A stretch of 31,877 nucleotides of DNA from Streptomyces sp. WM4235 (GTDB lineage: Bacteria; Actinomycetota; Actinomycetes; Streptomycetales; Streptomycetaceae), in assembly GCF_001279725.1 (NCBI RefSeq), contig NZ_LGDE01000442.1:1-31877 (forward strand), read 5' to 3'. How positions within the stretch are numbered: position 1 is the first letter of the stretch; each line of letters begins with the position of its first letter. The notes under the pieces were generated by a model. That model worked only from the letters and a program-made list of their open reading frames with translations, made no database searches and was not told the DNA's origin. Position numbers and translations under genes: made by a program. Of this stretch, positions 22,616 to 29,735 are shown in pieces.

Positions 22616-23422
22616 GTGTACCCACCTGTCGGGGTTGACGCCTCGGGCCTGGCTACGCTGCGCGCAACGGTCCTCGACCACCTGCGTGGCTTCGTCCCCA
22701 CCGCGTACGCCGTCCCCGCCTTCGCCGCGATCCCTGCCGGCCTCGGCCCGGCCGGTCCCTGCTATGCCCTGACCGACGGCGGAGCGACCGTGGGCAGACG
22801 CGGCCGCTCGGGCGGAAGCTCAAGCGGCACCGCCGCCGGCGCGCCCGCCGCCCGCCGCCCCACGGCGGACAGCGACCAGGCCCGCATGATGGACCTGGTC
22901 GAACGCGCCCAGGCCGGCGAGGCCGAGGCCTTCGGCCGGCTCTACGACCAGTACAGCGACACGGTGTACCGCTACATCTACTACCGCGTCGGCGGCAAGG
23001 CGACCGCGGAGGATCTCACCAGCGAGACCTTCCTGCGCGCGCTGCGCCGCATCTCCACCTTCACCTGGCAGGGCCGAGACTTCGGGGCCTGGCTCGTGAC
23101 GATCGCGCGCAACCTGGTGGCCGACCACTTCAAGTCCAGCCGCTTCCGGCTGGAGGTCACCACCGGCGAGATGCTCGACGCCAACGAGGTGGAACGCAGC
23201 CCCGAGGACTCCGTCCTCGAATCCCTCTCCAACGCGGCCCTCCTGGAGGCCGTACGGAAACTCAACCCGCAGCAGCAGGAATGCGTGACCCTGCGCTTCC
23301 TCCAAGGCCTGTCCGTCGCCGAGACGGCCAGAGTCATGGGGAAGAACGAGGGCGCCATCAAGACGCTCCAGTACCGGGCGGTCCGCACGCTGGCCCGCCT
23401 GCTCCCGGACGACGCCCGCTGA
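22616..23422 (+). CDS. bldN: ECF sigma factor BldN (aerial development)
   Basis: A 268-residue sigma factor. The C-terminal two thirds are an ECF sigma: region 2 (about 105-170; FGRLYDQYSDTVYRYIYYRV, DLTSETFLRAL, WLVTIARNLVADHF) and region 4 (about 208-262; LNPQQQECVTLRFLQGLSVA, then GAIKTLQYRAVRTL). The first about 88 residues form an extra N-terminal extension, beginning YPPVGVDASGLATLRATVLD, characteristic of BldN, which in S. coelicolor is made as a pro-protein and cleaved. GTG 22616 follows GGGAG closely. BldN directs genes for aerial hyphae and spores, including chaplin and rodlin genes and bldM. Its anti-sigma gene rsbN follows. The N-terminal extension, the neighbouring rsbN and the HAD-Grx-rex order leave little doubt on identity. 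Confidence 0.95.
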   Translation: MYPPVGVDASGLATLRATVLDHLRGFVPTAYAVPAFAAIPAGLGPAGPCYALTDGGATVGRRGRSGGSSSGTAAGAPAARRPTADSDQARMMDLVERAQAGEAEAFGRLYDQYSDTVYRYIYYRVGGKATAEDLTSETFLRALRRISTFTWQGRDFGAWLVTIARNLVADHFKSSRFRLEVTTGEMLDANEVERSPEDSVLESLSNAALLEAVRKLNPQQQECVTLRFLQGLSVAETARVMGKNEGAIKTLQYRAVRTLARLLPDDAR

Positions 23423-23494
23423 CCGCGGCCCTACTCACACTCTGTAACCCCTGCCGATGACTCTGATGACGCTGTGGTCCGATCATCCTTCGTC

Positions 23495-23523
23495 CGTAAC
23501 CCAAGTGCCGCGCCGCTCGTTGT
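23495..23523 (+). promoter_or_regulatory. ECF-type promoter before rsbN, probably BldN-dependent
   Basis: A -35 CGTAAC (23495-23500), a 17-base spacer and a -10 CGTTGT (23518-23523) form an ECF-style promoter. In Streptomyces rsbN is reported to be transcribed by sigma BldN; this element has the expected AAC-containing -35 and CGT-type -10. It would give a leader of about 125 bases. A second TGTAAC occurs at 23442-23447 without a matching -10. Confidence 0.65.
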
Positions 23524-23653
23524 GCGGAATGCAGGCTCCCTGTGGACACGCCCTGCCCGAAGCCGCTCACTCGAAAGTGTGGATGTGCTCAAGGCAGGCA
23601 ACCTTCCGGACACCTTGGGGAGTCGATCGTCATGACGAGAGGAGGTGCCGCCA

Positions 23654-24856
23654 GTGATCGCGAACGTGACTCCGCACCGGCGGGCGAACGCCTTCGCCCA
23701 GGCCCTGGAGGATCGGACCCCATCCGACCTTTCGGAACCGGACCCGGCGGCCGAGCAGTCCGAGGCACCTGCCGAACCTGCCGACCACGACCGGTTGTTG
23801 GCCCTGGCGAGCGTGCTCGGCGAAATGCCGCGCCCAGCGCTGGACCCCGAGGTCAAAGTGGTGCAACGAGCCCAGCTCGTCGCAGCCATGGAGGCCATGG
23901 TGATGGAGGAGAGGGCCGGAGGCGCCGCCGCCGACCCTCTGGTGCCCGAACAGCGGACCGGCCGCGGCGCCCACCGGGCGACCTCGCTCCGGAAATTGCG
24001 GCCCCGCTCCCGCTGGTCCAAGGGCATCGCAGCAGGTGGCCTCACCGTGGGTGTGGCCGCAGGGGCCTTCAGCGGCGTGGCCGCTGCCAGCACGGACGCC
24101 CTACCGGGTGACTCCCTCTACCCCGTCAAACGGGGCATGGAGGATCTGAAGCTGGGGATGGCCGACGAGGATTCGGACCGGGGCGAGCTGTACCTGGACC
24201 AGGCCTCGAACCGGCTGTCGGAGGCCCGCAGGCTGATGGAGCGGGGCCGGACGGGCGTACTGGACCACGAGTCCCTGGGCGAAATCCGCCGAGCGCTGGC
24301 GGGAATGAAACACGATGCGGCGGAGGGCCACCGGCTCCTCCAGGCGGCGTACGAACGGGACGGTTCCCTCGGACCGATCCAGACGCTCTCGTCGTTCTCC
24401 CGCTCCCACCGCGACGCGTGGGGCCGGCTCCGGGAGAAGCTCCCGGCGCAGCTCACCGACGTGGGCGGAGAAGTGGAGTCGGTCTTCCAGGCCATAGACG
24501 AGGACGTGGCGCCGCTCCAGGGCCTGCTGCCGAAGCCACCGGCGCAGACCCGCGGCTCCACCCCGGGCACCTCGGCGAAGCCGAGCACGCCCGCGGGCAA
24601 ACAAAAGTCCGCACCCCCGTCGGGTGCCCCGGCGGCGTCCACCCCGAGCACGCCGGCACCGGGTACCAGCAAAACCCCGGCCCCCGGCGGCGGCCTCCTC
24701 GGCGGTACGGGCGATCTGCTCCACCCGCCGTCGCAGGACCAGTCCACCCCACCCCCGTCCACCACTCCGGAGCTCCCGCAGCCGGACATCACCCTCCCGC
24801 CGCTCCTCCCCGGCCTACTGCCGGGGCTGGGCATCCAGGCGGAGGACACCGAGTGA
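23654..24856 (+). CDS. rsbN: Anti-sigma factor RsbN (membrane, binds BldN)
   Basis: A 400-residue protein. GTG 23654 has GGAGGT 7 bases upstream; GTG 23645 overlaps that site. The N-terminal cytosolic part (about 1-120; NAFAQALED, DHDRLLALASVLGEMPRPAL) is where sigma BldN is bound in characterised RsbN and lacks a zinc-type anti-sigma motif. One transmembrane segment lies at about 124-146 (GIAAGGLTVGVAAGAFSGVA). The extracytoplasmic part has a DUF5667-like domain (PGDSLYPVKRGMEDLKLGMA to about 275) rich in helices, then a Pro/Ser/Thr/Gly tail (about 295-400). Position directly after bldN, with its own ECF promoter, implies negative feedback on BldN. A hairpin follows the stop. Confidence 0.93.
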   Translation: MIANVTPHRRANAFAQALEDRTPSDLSEPDPAAEQSEAPAEPADHDRLLALASVLGEMPRPALDPEVKVVQRAQLVAAMEAMVMEERAGGAAADPLVPEQRTGRGAHRATSLRKLRPRSRWSKGIAAGGLTVGVAAGAFSGVAAASTDALPGDSLYPVKRGMEDLKLGMADEDSDRGELYLDQASNRLSEARRLMERGRTGVLDHESLGEIRRALAGMKHDAAEGHRLLQAAYERDGSLGPIQTLSSFSRSHRDAWGRLREKLPAQLTDVGGEVESVFQAIDEDVAPLQGLLPKPPAQTRGSTPGTSAKPSTPAGKQKSAPPSGAPAASTPSTPAPGTSKTPAPGGGLLGGTGDLLHPPSQDQSTPPPSTTPELPQPDITLPPLLPGLLPGLGIQAEDTE

Positions 24857-24859
24857 AAA

Positions 24860-24892
24860 GCCGGAGGGGACTGCTCGACAGTCCCCTCCGGC
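24860..24892. terminator. Bidirectional terminator between rsbN and acyltransferase gene
   Basis: A perfect 14-bp stem: 24860-24873 (GCCGGAGGGGACTG) with 24879-24892, loop of 5 (CTCGA). It lies between convergent stops at 24856 and 24923, with AAAA just before the left arm, which gives a T-run in minus-strand transcripts. Confidence 0.9.
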
Positions 24893-24922
24893 CCTCACAC
24901 GGACCCGCTCGGAAGAAGCGGC

Positions 24923-25897
24923 TCAGAAGAACACCGACCTCCGCTGCACCAGCAGCCGGTACAGCGTGTGTTGGATCTGCTCCCGCACCTGGTCCGTGAG
25001 GTTGAACATCAACATGGGATCCTCGGCGGCCTCCGCCGAGTACCCGTCCGTGGGAATCGGCTCCCCGAACTGGATCGTCCACTTCGTCGGCAACGGCACC
25101 GCGCCGAGCGGCCCCAGCAACGGGAACGTCGGCGTGATCGGGAAGTAGGGGACCCCCAGCAGCCGCGCCAGCGTCTTCGCGTTGCCGACCATCGGGTAGA
25201 TCTCCTCCGCCCCCACGATCGAGCAGGGCACGATCGGCGTTCCCGCGCGCAGCGCCGTCGACACGAACCCGCCCCGACCGAACCGCTGGAGCTTGTACCG
25301 GTCCCCGAAGGGCTTGCCCAGCCCCTTGAAGCCCTCCGGCATCACCCCGACCAGTTCCCCGGCCTCCAACAGCCGTTGCGCGTCCTCCGCGCAGGCCAGC
25401 GTGTGCCCGGCCTTCCGGGCGAGTTCGTTCACCACCGGCAGCATGAACACCAGATCCGCCGCCAGCAGGCGCAGGTGCCGCTCCGCGGGGTGGTGGTCGT
25501 GCACCGCGACCTGGAGCATCAGACCGTCCAGCGGCAACGTCCCGGAGTGGTTCGCCACGATCAGCGCGCCGCCCTCCTTCGGGATGTTCTCGACGCCCTT
25601 GACCTCGACCCTGAAGTACTTGTCGAACAGCGGCCGCATCAAGGACATCAGGACCTGGTCCGTCAGCTCCTTGTCGTAGCCGAAGTCATCGACCTCGTAC
25701 TCCCCGGTGATCCGCCGCCGCAGGAACGCCAGCCCGCCGGCGATCCTCCGGTCCCACCCCGCCCCGCCCGTCGCGGGCTCGGCCGGGACCGGCTCCACCA
25801 CCGGATCGGGCTCGACCGGTGGCGCGACCCGCACCCGCCGCGGCGGCCGCCGACGCGGCCGGTCCTCGTCGAACGGGATGACTTTCGCGTCCGCCAC
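24923..25897 (-). CDS. PlsC-like lysophospholipid acyltransferase
   Basis: A 324-residue protein of the LPLAT superfamily (acyl-CoA or acyl-ACP to lysophospholipid or glycerol derivative). A basic, Pro-rich N-terminal extension (about 1-48) precedes the domain. Motif I is NHSGTLPLD (H117, D124), spaced H-x6-D instead of the usual H-x4-D of PlsC; the glycerol-phosphate block is PEGFKGLGKPFGDRYKLQRF, where PlsC has an EGT(R/S) sequence; later VPCSIVGAEEIYP. This pattern is closer to MGAT/DAGAT-type LPLATs. GTG 25897 shares its G with the TAG stop of the SDR gene (1-base overlap), so the two are translated together. It has no clear membrane span but may bind membranes. Substrate unknown; M. tuberculosis Rv0502 appears to be the positional counterpart. 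Confidence 0.85.
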   Translation of the reverse strand: MADAKVIPFDEDRPRRRPPRRVRVAPPVEPDPVVEPVPAEPATGGAGWDRRIAGGLAFLRRRITGEYEVDDFGYDKELTDQVLMSLMRPLFDKYFRVEVKGVENIPKEGGALIVANHSGTLPLDGLMLQVAVHDHHPAERHLRLLAADLVFMLPVVNELARKAGHTLACAEDAQRLLEAGELVGVMPEGFKGLGKPFGDRYKLQRFGRGGFVSTALRAGTPIVPCSIVGAEEIYPMVGNAKTLARLLGVPYFPITPTFPLLGPLGAVPLPTKWTIQFGEPIPTDGYSAEAAEDPMLMFNLTDQVREQIQHTLYRLLVQRRSVFF

Positions 25898-26970
25898 TAT
25901 CTCTTCGCTCCCTCGGCCACCGGTTTCACACTCGACAGATCCGCCTTCAGCATGCCCGCCACCCGGTCCACAGTGCGACCGACCCGCTCCGGCGGCAGCA
26001 GACCGCTCCCCCGGCTCCGGGCGAAGTCCGCGAAGGTCTCCGCCGTCGTGTAGAGGGGCGCGAACCCGAGGGTGTCCCGCATCTGGGTGGTCTCCACGAC
26101 CCGCCCGTGCGTCAGAAGCCTTATCTGTTCGGGCGAGAAGTCCGTCACCCCGACCGCACGCAACGCCGACCCCACCCACGTCACCGCGGGCAGCAACAGC
26201 GGCACCGTCGGGCGCCCCAGCCGGCGCGCGCACTGCGACAGCAGCAACACCCCGTCGCCGGCGATGTTGAAGGTCCCGCTGTTGAGCGTCCCGCGCCGGG
26301 GCTCCCCGGCCGCCAACCGCAACACGTCCACCACGTCGTCCTCGTGAACGAACTGCAACCTCGGGTCGTATCCCAACACGGTCGGCATCACCGGGATCGA
26401 GAAGTACTCGGCGAGCGCGGAATCCGCGTACGGACCCAGGATGTTCGCGAACCGCAGCACGCACACGGCCACGTCCGGTCGTCTTCGCGCGAAGCCCCGC
26501 ACGTACCCCTCGACCTCGGCGGCGTCCTTCGCGAAGCCGGCCGGAGGCAGCGACTTCGGCTGCGTGGTCTCGGTGAAGACCGCCGGATCCCGCGAGGTGC
26601 CCCCGTACACACTGGTACTGGACTTCACCACGAGCCGTCGCACCGTCGGCGACTTCTGGCAGGCCCCGAGGAGCTGCATCGTCCCGATGACGTTCGTTTC
26701 CTTGACGGCGCTGCGCGCACCGCCCGACCCCGCACTGCCCCCGGTGACGGCCAGGTGGACCACCGTGTCGACGGAGTGCTCCGCGAGCACCCGGACGATG
26801 GCCGACTGTCTGATGTCCGTCCGCACGAACTCGGCCGAACCGAGCCGGTGCGGCGGGCTCACGGCATCCACCGCGATCACCCGCTCGACGTCCGGTTCGT
26901 GCTGGATGCGCCGCACGAAGCGGCCTCCCAGCTGCCGGGCAGCCCCGGTGACGAGCACGACCTTCCCCAC
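25897..26970 (-). CDS. Degenerate NAD-dependent epimerase/dehydratase-like SDR protein
   Basis: A 357-residue extended-SDR fold. GTG 26970, preceded by GGGAGG (10 bases), begins MGKVVLVTGAARQLGG directly at the first Rossmann strand. Fold markers present: DTVVHLAV, the SSTSVYGG strand and loop, VLRFANILGP and the C-terminal NIAGDGVLLLSQ. However the middle Gly of the TGxxGxxG motif is Arg (R12), and the catalytic YxxxK is replaced by F146-A-K-D-A150. The protein therefore probably binds a dinucleotide or nucleotide-sugar poorly or acts without classical SDR chemistry. It is often annotated GalE-like; the counterpart in M. tuberculosis is Rv0501 (galE2) by gene order. It is coupled to the acyltransferase gene by a 1-base overlap. 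Confidence 0.85.
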   Translation of the reverse strand: MGKVVLVTGAARQLGGRFVRRIQHEPDVERVIAVDAVSPPHRLGSAEFVRTDIRQSAIVRVLAEHSVDTVVHLAVTGGSAGSGGARSAVKETNVIGTMQLLGACQKSPTVRRLVVKSSTSVYGGTSRDPAVFTETTQPKSLPPAGFAKDAAEVEGYVRGFARRRPDVAVCVLRFANILGPYADSALAEYFSIPVMPTVLGYDPRLQFVHEDDVVDVLRLAAGEPRRGTLNSGTFNIAGDGVLLLSQCARRLGRPTVPLLLPAVTWVGSALRAVGVTDFSPEQIRLLTHGRVVETTQMRDTLGFAPLYTTAETFADFARSRGSGLLPPERVGRTVDRVAGMLKADLSSVKPVAEGAKR

Positions 26971-27008
26971 GAGCTCAGCGCCTCCCTCGAAGAAGTACCC
27001 CGGCTGCA

Positions 27009-27045
27009 CCGCAGCCCCTCCACCAGGATGGTGGAGGGGCTGCGG
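27009..27045 (-). terminator. Hairpin between bS22 and SDR genes
   Basis: A perfect 16-bp stem (27009-27024 with 27030-27045; CCGCAGCCCCTCCACC arm) and a 5-base loop AGGAT. It lies 20 bases after the bS22 stop and just upstream of the SDR ribosome site, so it probably ends the bS22 transcript or protects its 3' end. Confidence 0.8.
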
Positions 27046-27065
27046 AAAACACGTACAGCTGCCGT

Positions 27066-27164
27066 TTACTTCTTGTTACGGCGCTGGACGCGGGTGCGCT
27101 TGAGCAGCTTGCGGTGCTTCTTCTTAGCCATCCGCTTGCGCCGCTTCTTGATAACAGAGCCCAC
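27066..27164 (-). CDS. Small ribosomal protein bS22 (AURKAIP1/COX24-domain, 32 aa)
   Basis: A 32-residue, extremely basic protein: it begins [18 protein letters not shown] and ends [10 protein letters not shown]. This is the AURKAIP1/COX24-domain peptide identified in mycobacterial ribosomes as bS22, a 30S protein that sits near the decoding region between 16S helices. GTG 27164 has GAGGG six bases upstream. More than half the residues are Lys or Arg and there is no Cys. Its place between the HTH gene and the SDR gene matches Rv0500A-Rv0500B-Rv0501 in M. tuberculosis (from memory). No dedicated promoter can be assigned with confidence; the preceding 140 bases contain a TTGGGC/TAGGTC-like pair. 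Confidence 0.9.
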   Translation of the reverse strand: MGSVIKKRRKRMAKKKHRKLLKRTRVQRRNKK

Positions 27165-27304
27165 GACTACCCTCGCTCACTTCTCGGAACATCCCCGCGT
27201 TGACGGAGAACGGTGCGGGGCGTCTGGGCCCACACGACCTACGTCGGCCTAGCCTACCCGCCCAAACTCTGAGCTTGTAATCCGAGGGCTTTCGCCGGTC
27301 ATTC

Positions 27305-27514
27305 TCAGGCCGACTCCACCCCCACATAGGACTCTCGGAGGTACTCGTGAACCGCGTTCTCGGGGACCCGGAAGGACCGGCCCACCCGGATAGCGGGCAG
27401 ATGACCGTTGTGCACCAGGCGGTACACGGTCATCTTCGACACTCGCATCACCGAGGCGACCTCCGCCACGGTCAGGAACTGAACCTCACTGAGAGGCCTC
27501 TCGCCAGCAGCCAT
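27305..27514 (-). CDS. bdtA: Excisionase-type (MerR-like HTH) DNA-binding protein, BdtA-like
   Basis: A 69-residue single-domain regulator with a winged HTH of the excisionase/MerR kind: FLTVAEVASVMRVSKMTVYR (about 13-32) followed by LVHNGHLPAIRVGRSFRVPE (the wing). ATG 27514 is preceded by AAGGTG (6 bases). It has no sensor domain. Its position between the bS22 gene and a putative phosphatase gene, near bldN, matches SCO3328 (bdtA) of S. coelicolor, a gene reported as a direct BldD target; the symbol rests on that context. It is distinct from BldC, which has a similar fold but a different sequence. The positional counterpart in M. tuberculosis is Rv0500A. Confidence 0.8.
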   Translation of the reverse strand: MAAGERPLSEVQFLTVAEVASVMRVSKMTVYRLVHNGHLPAIRVGRSFRVPENAVHEYLRESYVGVESA

Positions 27515-27628
27515 GACACACCTTGACCTTCCGCGCATGACGGGCACCGGCTTCCCCTCCGGTTACGCCCCGTCGTCGCACGCTCACTCCCCAGAGTAGG
27601 GGCGTGTGATACGAGTGGGGAAGAGGAG
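27515..27628 (-). promoter_or_regulatory. Upstream region of bdtA with BldD-like half-site
   Basis: The minus strand contains ACTCTGGG near 27600, matching the left part of the BldD core (ACnC[A/T]GnG) but lacking the closing GT. The same place forms ACTC-CCCA-GAGT, a short inverted repeat on the plus strand. If this gene is bdtA, a BldD site is expected here. Assignment is tentative. Confidence 0.3.
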
Positions 27629-28459
27629 CTACAGCCACTCCTGGCGCATAGGCAGCCCCGCCCGGCCGAGCACGTAGCGCGTGAGCGGTCGGTAGTAGTC
27701 CGAGCGCACCCCGTCATCAAGTGGAACAGCCACCGAGACCCGCCCCTCGGCCTCGCCGACGAACAGCGCGGGATCGTCCGTATCGGCCAGCCCGATCGCG
27801 TCCACACCCAGCTGACCTGCACCGCAGACCCATCCGTGGTCCCCGACCACCAGTTCCGGCAGCGGCTCGCCGGCCTCCGCCAGAGCCCCCAACGCGACCC
27901 GAACCGGCAGCGGTGAATGGGTGTGCGCGCCGGTCGCACTCCCCGCCGGCCGCGCGCCGGGTTCCCGCACCAATGCGACTCCCCGTACGTAATCGATGCT
28001 GTGCGGGCGTACGCCGAACCGGGTCGCCATGTCGATGCGCACCCCCCGCGCCGGAGTGAGGACAACACATCCCACCGCCGACAGGGCCTCGGCCAAACTG
28101 GCGTAGAACCCCAGGAGGCGGTGGGGATGCCCGGTCGCGAACAGCACGGGTGACCGCGCCCCGGCCGCCTCGCCCAACCTCCCCGCGAAGGCCTCCAGCG
28201 CGGCCACCGTCCGCTCCGGGTCGATCACGTCCGGCCCGCTGACGTGCGCGGGATCCGCCGAGACACCGCACTTGTCCGCCATCAGCCTCAGCAGATCACT
28301 CTCGCCCCAACCCCGTTCCGGGTCCAGCCCCAGCAGCAGCCGCGGATCCCTCGCCGCGAACAGCCGGTAACTGCGCAGGCTTTCCTCCCGCGACGTGGCG
28401 ACGGGCCCGGCCAACCGGGCGGCCAGCAGGTGCGCGCGCAACGCTCCGGTGCTCAACAC
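27629..28459 (-). CDS. Conserved actinobacterial protein, putative phosphatase
   Basis: A 276-residue cytosolic protein. I chose GTG 28459 because GGGAG lies 10 bases upstream and the protein then begins LSTGALRAHLLAARLAGPVA. It has a mixed alpha/beta sequence with His/Asp-rich motifs that could be metal sites: VLFATGHPHRLLGFYASLAE and VVGDHGWVCGAGQLGVDAIG, and ends VPLDDGVRSDYYRPLTRYVL. Streptomycete relatives are, as I recall, annotated as phosphatases, but I see no standard phosphatase signature, so the function should be treated as unknown. It lies between acuC and the bdtA-like gene, same strand, with gaps of about 110 bases on each side. Confidence 0.7.
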   Translation of the reverse strand: MLSTGALRAHLLAARLAGPVATSREESLRSYRLFAARDPRLLLGLDPERGWGESDLLRLMADKCGVSADPAHVSGPDVIDPERTVAALEAFAGRLGEAAGARSPVLFATGHPHRLLGFYASLAEALSAVGCVVLTPARGVRIDMATRFGVRPHSIDYVRGVALVREPGARPAGSATGAHTHSPLPVRVALGALAEAGEPLPELVVGDHGWVCGAGQLGVDAIGLADTDDPALFVGEAEGRVSVAVPLDDGVRSDYYRPLTRYVLGRAGLPMRQEWL

Positions 28460-28565
28460 CCTGCCGATGCTCCCGCACCGAACGGGGCGGAGTCTCAATT
28501 CCTGCGAACAGCCCCACAGTTGGCGTAACGATGCATCTCGTGTCCCGCCCGCCGGCCCGCTCCCG

Positions 28566-29735
28566 CTACGTCAGCATCCCGCGCAGCGGGAAGACCGCCT
28601 TGCGCATCGCCAGTACGGCCTGATCGATCCGGTCGGCCGGATCGTAGCCCTCTTCCCAGTCCCGCCAGGAGACGGTCCGCCCGTCCGTCATCCGGCGCGG
28701 CGCGGGCTCCCGGGTCCGCGCGTACACCTCGTCGCGCCAGGCGTCGGGGACCGCCGCCGCGGGATCCACCGGCCGGTGCGCCGCGATCCCCACCAGGTGC
28801 GTCCAGGACCTCGGCACGACGTCCACCACCGCGTACCCGCCGCCGCCCAACGCCAGCCACCGACCGTCCGCGTGCTCGTGCGCCAGGGCGTGACAGGCCT
28901 CCTGGACCGCGCGTTGCGCGTCCAACGACACCGCGAGGTGTGCCAGCGGATCCTCGAAGTGCGTGTCCGCCCCGTGCTGGCTCACCAGCACCTGCGGCCG
29001 GAAGTCCGCCAGCAGCTCCGGCACGCTCGCGTGGAAGGCACGCAACCAGCCCTCGTCCCCGGTCCCGGCCGGCAGCGCCACGTTGACCGCCGACCCTTCG
29101 GCGGCCGGCCCACCCGTCTCCTCGGGCCATCCGGTCTGGGGGAACAGGGTCCGCGGATGCTCGTGGAGCGAGATCGTCAGCACGCGCGGGTCGTCCCAGA
29201 ACGCCGTCTGCACCCCGTCACCGTGGTGCACGTCCACGTCCACGTACGCGACCCGCTCGGCACCGAGCTCCAGCAACCGCGCGACCGCGAGCGCCGCGTC
29301 GTTGTACACGCAGAAACCGGCCGCCCCGCCGGGCATGGCGTGGTGCAGCCCGCCCGCGAAGTTCACCGCGTGCCCGGCCTCGCCGCGCCAGATCGCCTCC
29401 GCCGCCGCCACCGACTGCCCGGCGATCAACGCGGACGCCTCGTGCATCCCGTGGAACGCCGGATCGTCGACGGTCCCGAGCCCGTACGAGCCGTCGGCCA
29501 CCCCCGGGTCCGCCGACACCTCGCGCACCGCCGCGACGTAGTCCTCGCGGTGCACGAGCCGCAACGTCGAATCACCGGCCGCGCGCGCCGCCCGTACCTC
29601 CATGTCCCGGTCCAGCCCGAAGGCTCGCACCAGGCCCATGGTCAGCGCCAGACGCACCGGGTCCATCGGATGGCTCGGTCCGAAGTCATACCTCGTTACC
29701 GCCTCGTCCCACATCAACAACCCGCGGCCGCTCAT
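28566..29735 (-). CDS. acuC: Class I histone-deacetylase-like protein, acetoin utilization AcuC family
   Basis: A 389-residue arginase/deacetylase-fold protein. In Bacillus, AcuC deacetylates and so reactivates acetyl-CoA synthetase; a similar role in protein deacetylation is likely here (inference). Catalytic features are intact: GGLHHAMPGG (H131, H132), YVDVDVHHGDGV (D166/D168 and H170), VSQHGADTHFEDPLAH with the second metal Asp, and GGGGYAVVDVV with the active-site Tyr. ATG 29735 starts MSGRGLLMWDEAVTRYDF, the family's N-terminus; it lies inside the end of the MFS gene (50-base overlap) and has only a weak ribosome site, which suggests coupling to MFS translation. GTG 29744 is an alternative start. 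Confidence 0.9.
   Translation of the reverse strand: MSGRGLLMWDEAVTRYDFGPSHPMDPVRLALTMGLVRAFGLDRDMEVRAARAAGDSTLRLVHREDYVAAVREVSADPGVADGSYGLGTVDDPAFHGMHEASALIAGQSVAAAEAIWRGEAGHAVNFAGGLHHAMPGGAAGFCVYNDAALAVARLLELGAERVAYVDVDVHHGDGVQTAFWDDPRVLTISLHEHPRTLFPQTGWPEETGGPAAEGSAVNVALPAGTGDEGWLRAFHASVPELLADFRPQVLVSQHGADTHFEDPLAHLAVSLDAQRAVQEACHALAHEHADGRWLALGGGGYAVVDVVPRSWTHLVGIAAHRPVDPAAAVPDAWRDEVYARTREPAPRRMTDGRTVSWRDWEEGYDPADRIDQAVLAMRKAVFPLRGMLT

Noticed and set aside
26971..27009. Longer N-terminus for the SDR protein starting at GTG 27009
   Set aside because: That start falls inside the terminator stem and lacks a ribosome site; GTG 26970 has GGGAGG and begins at the first Rossmann strand.
27165..27304. 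tRNA-like sequence between bS22 and the HTH gene
   Set aside because: No cloverleaf, no TTC arm and no CCA-type end could be folded.
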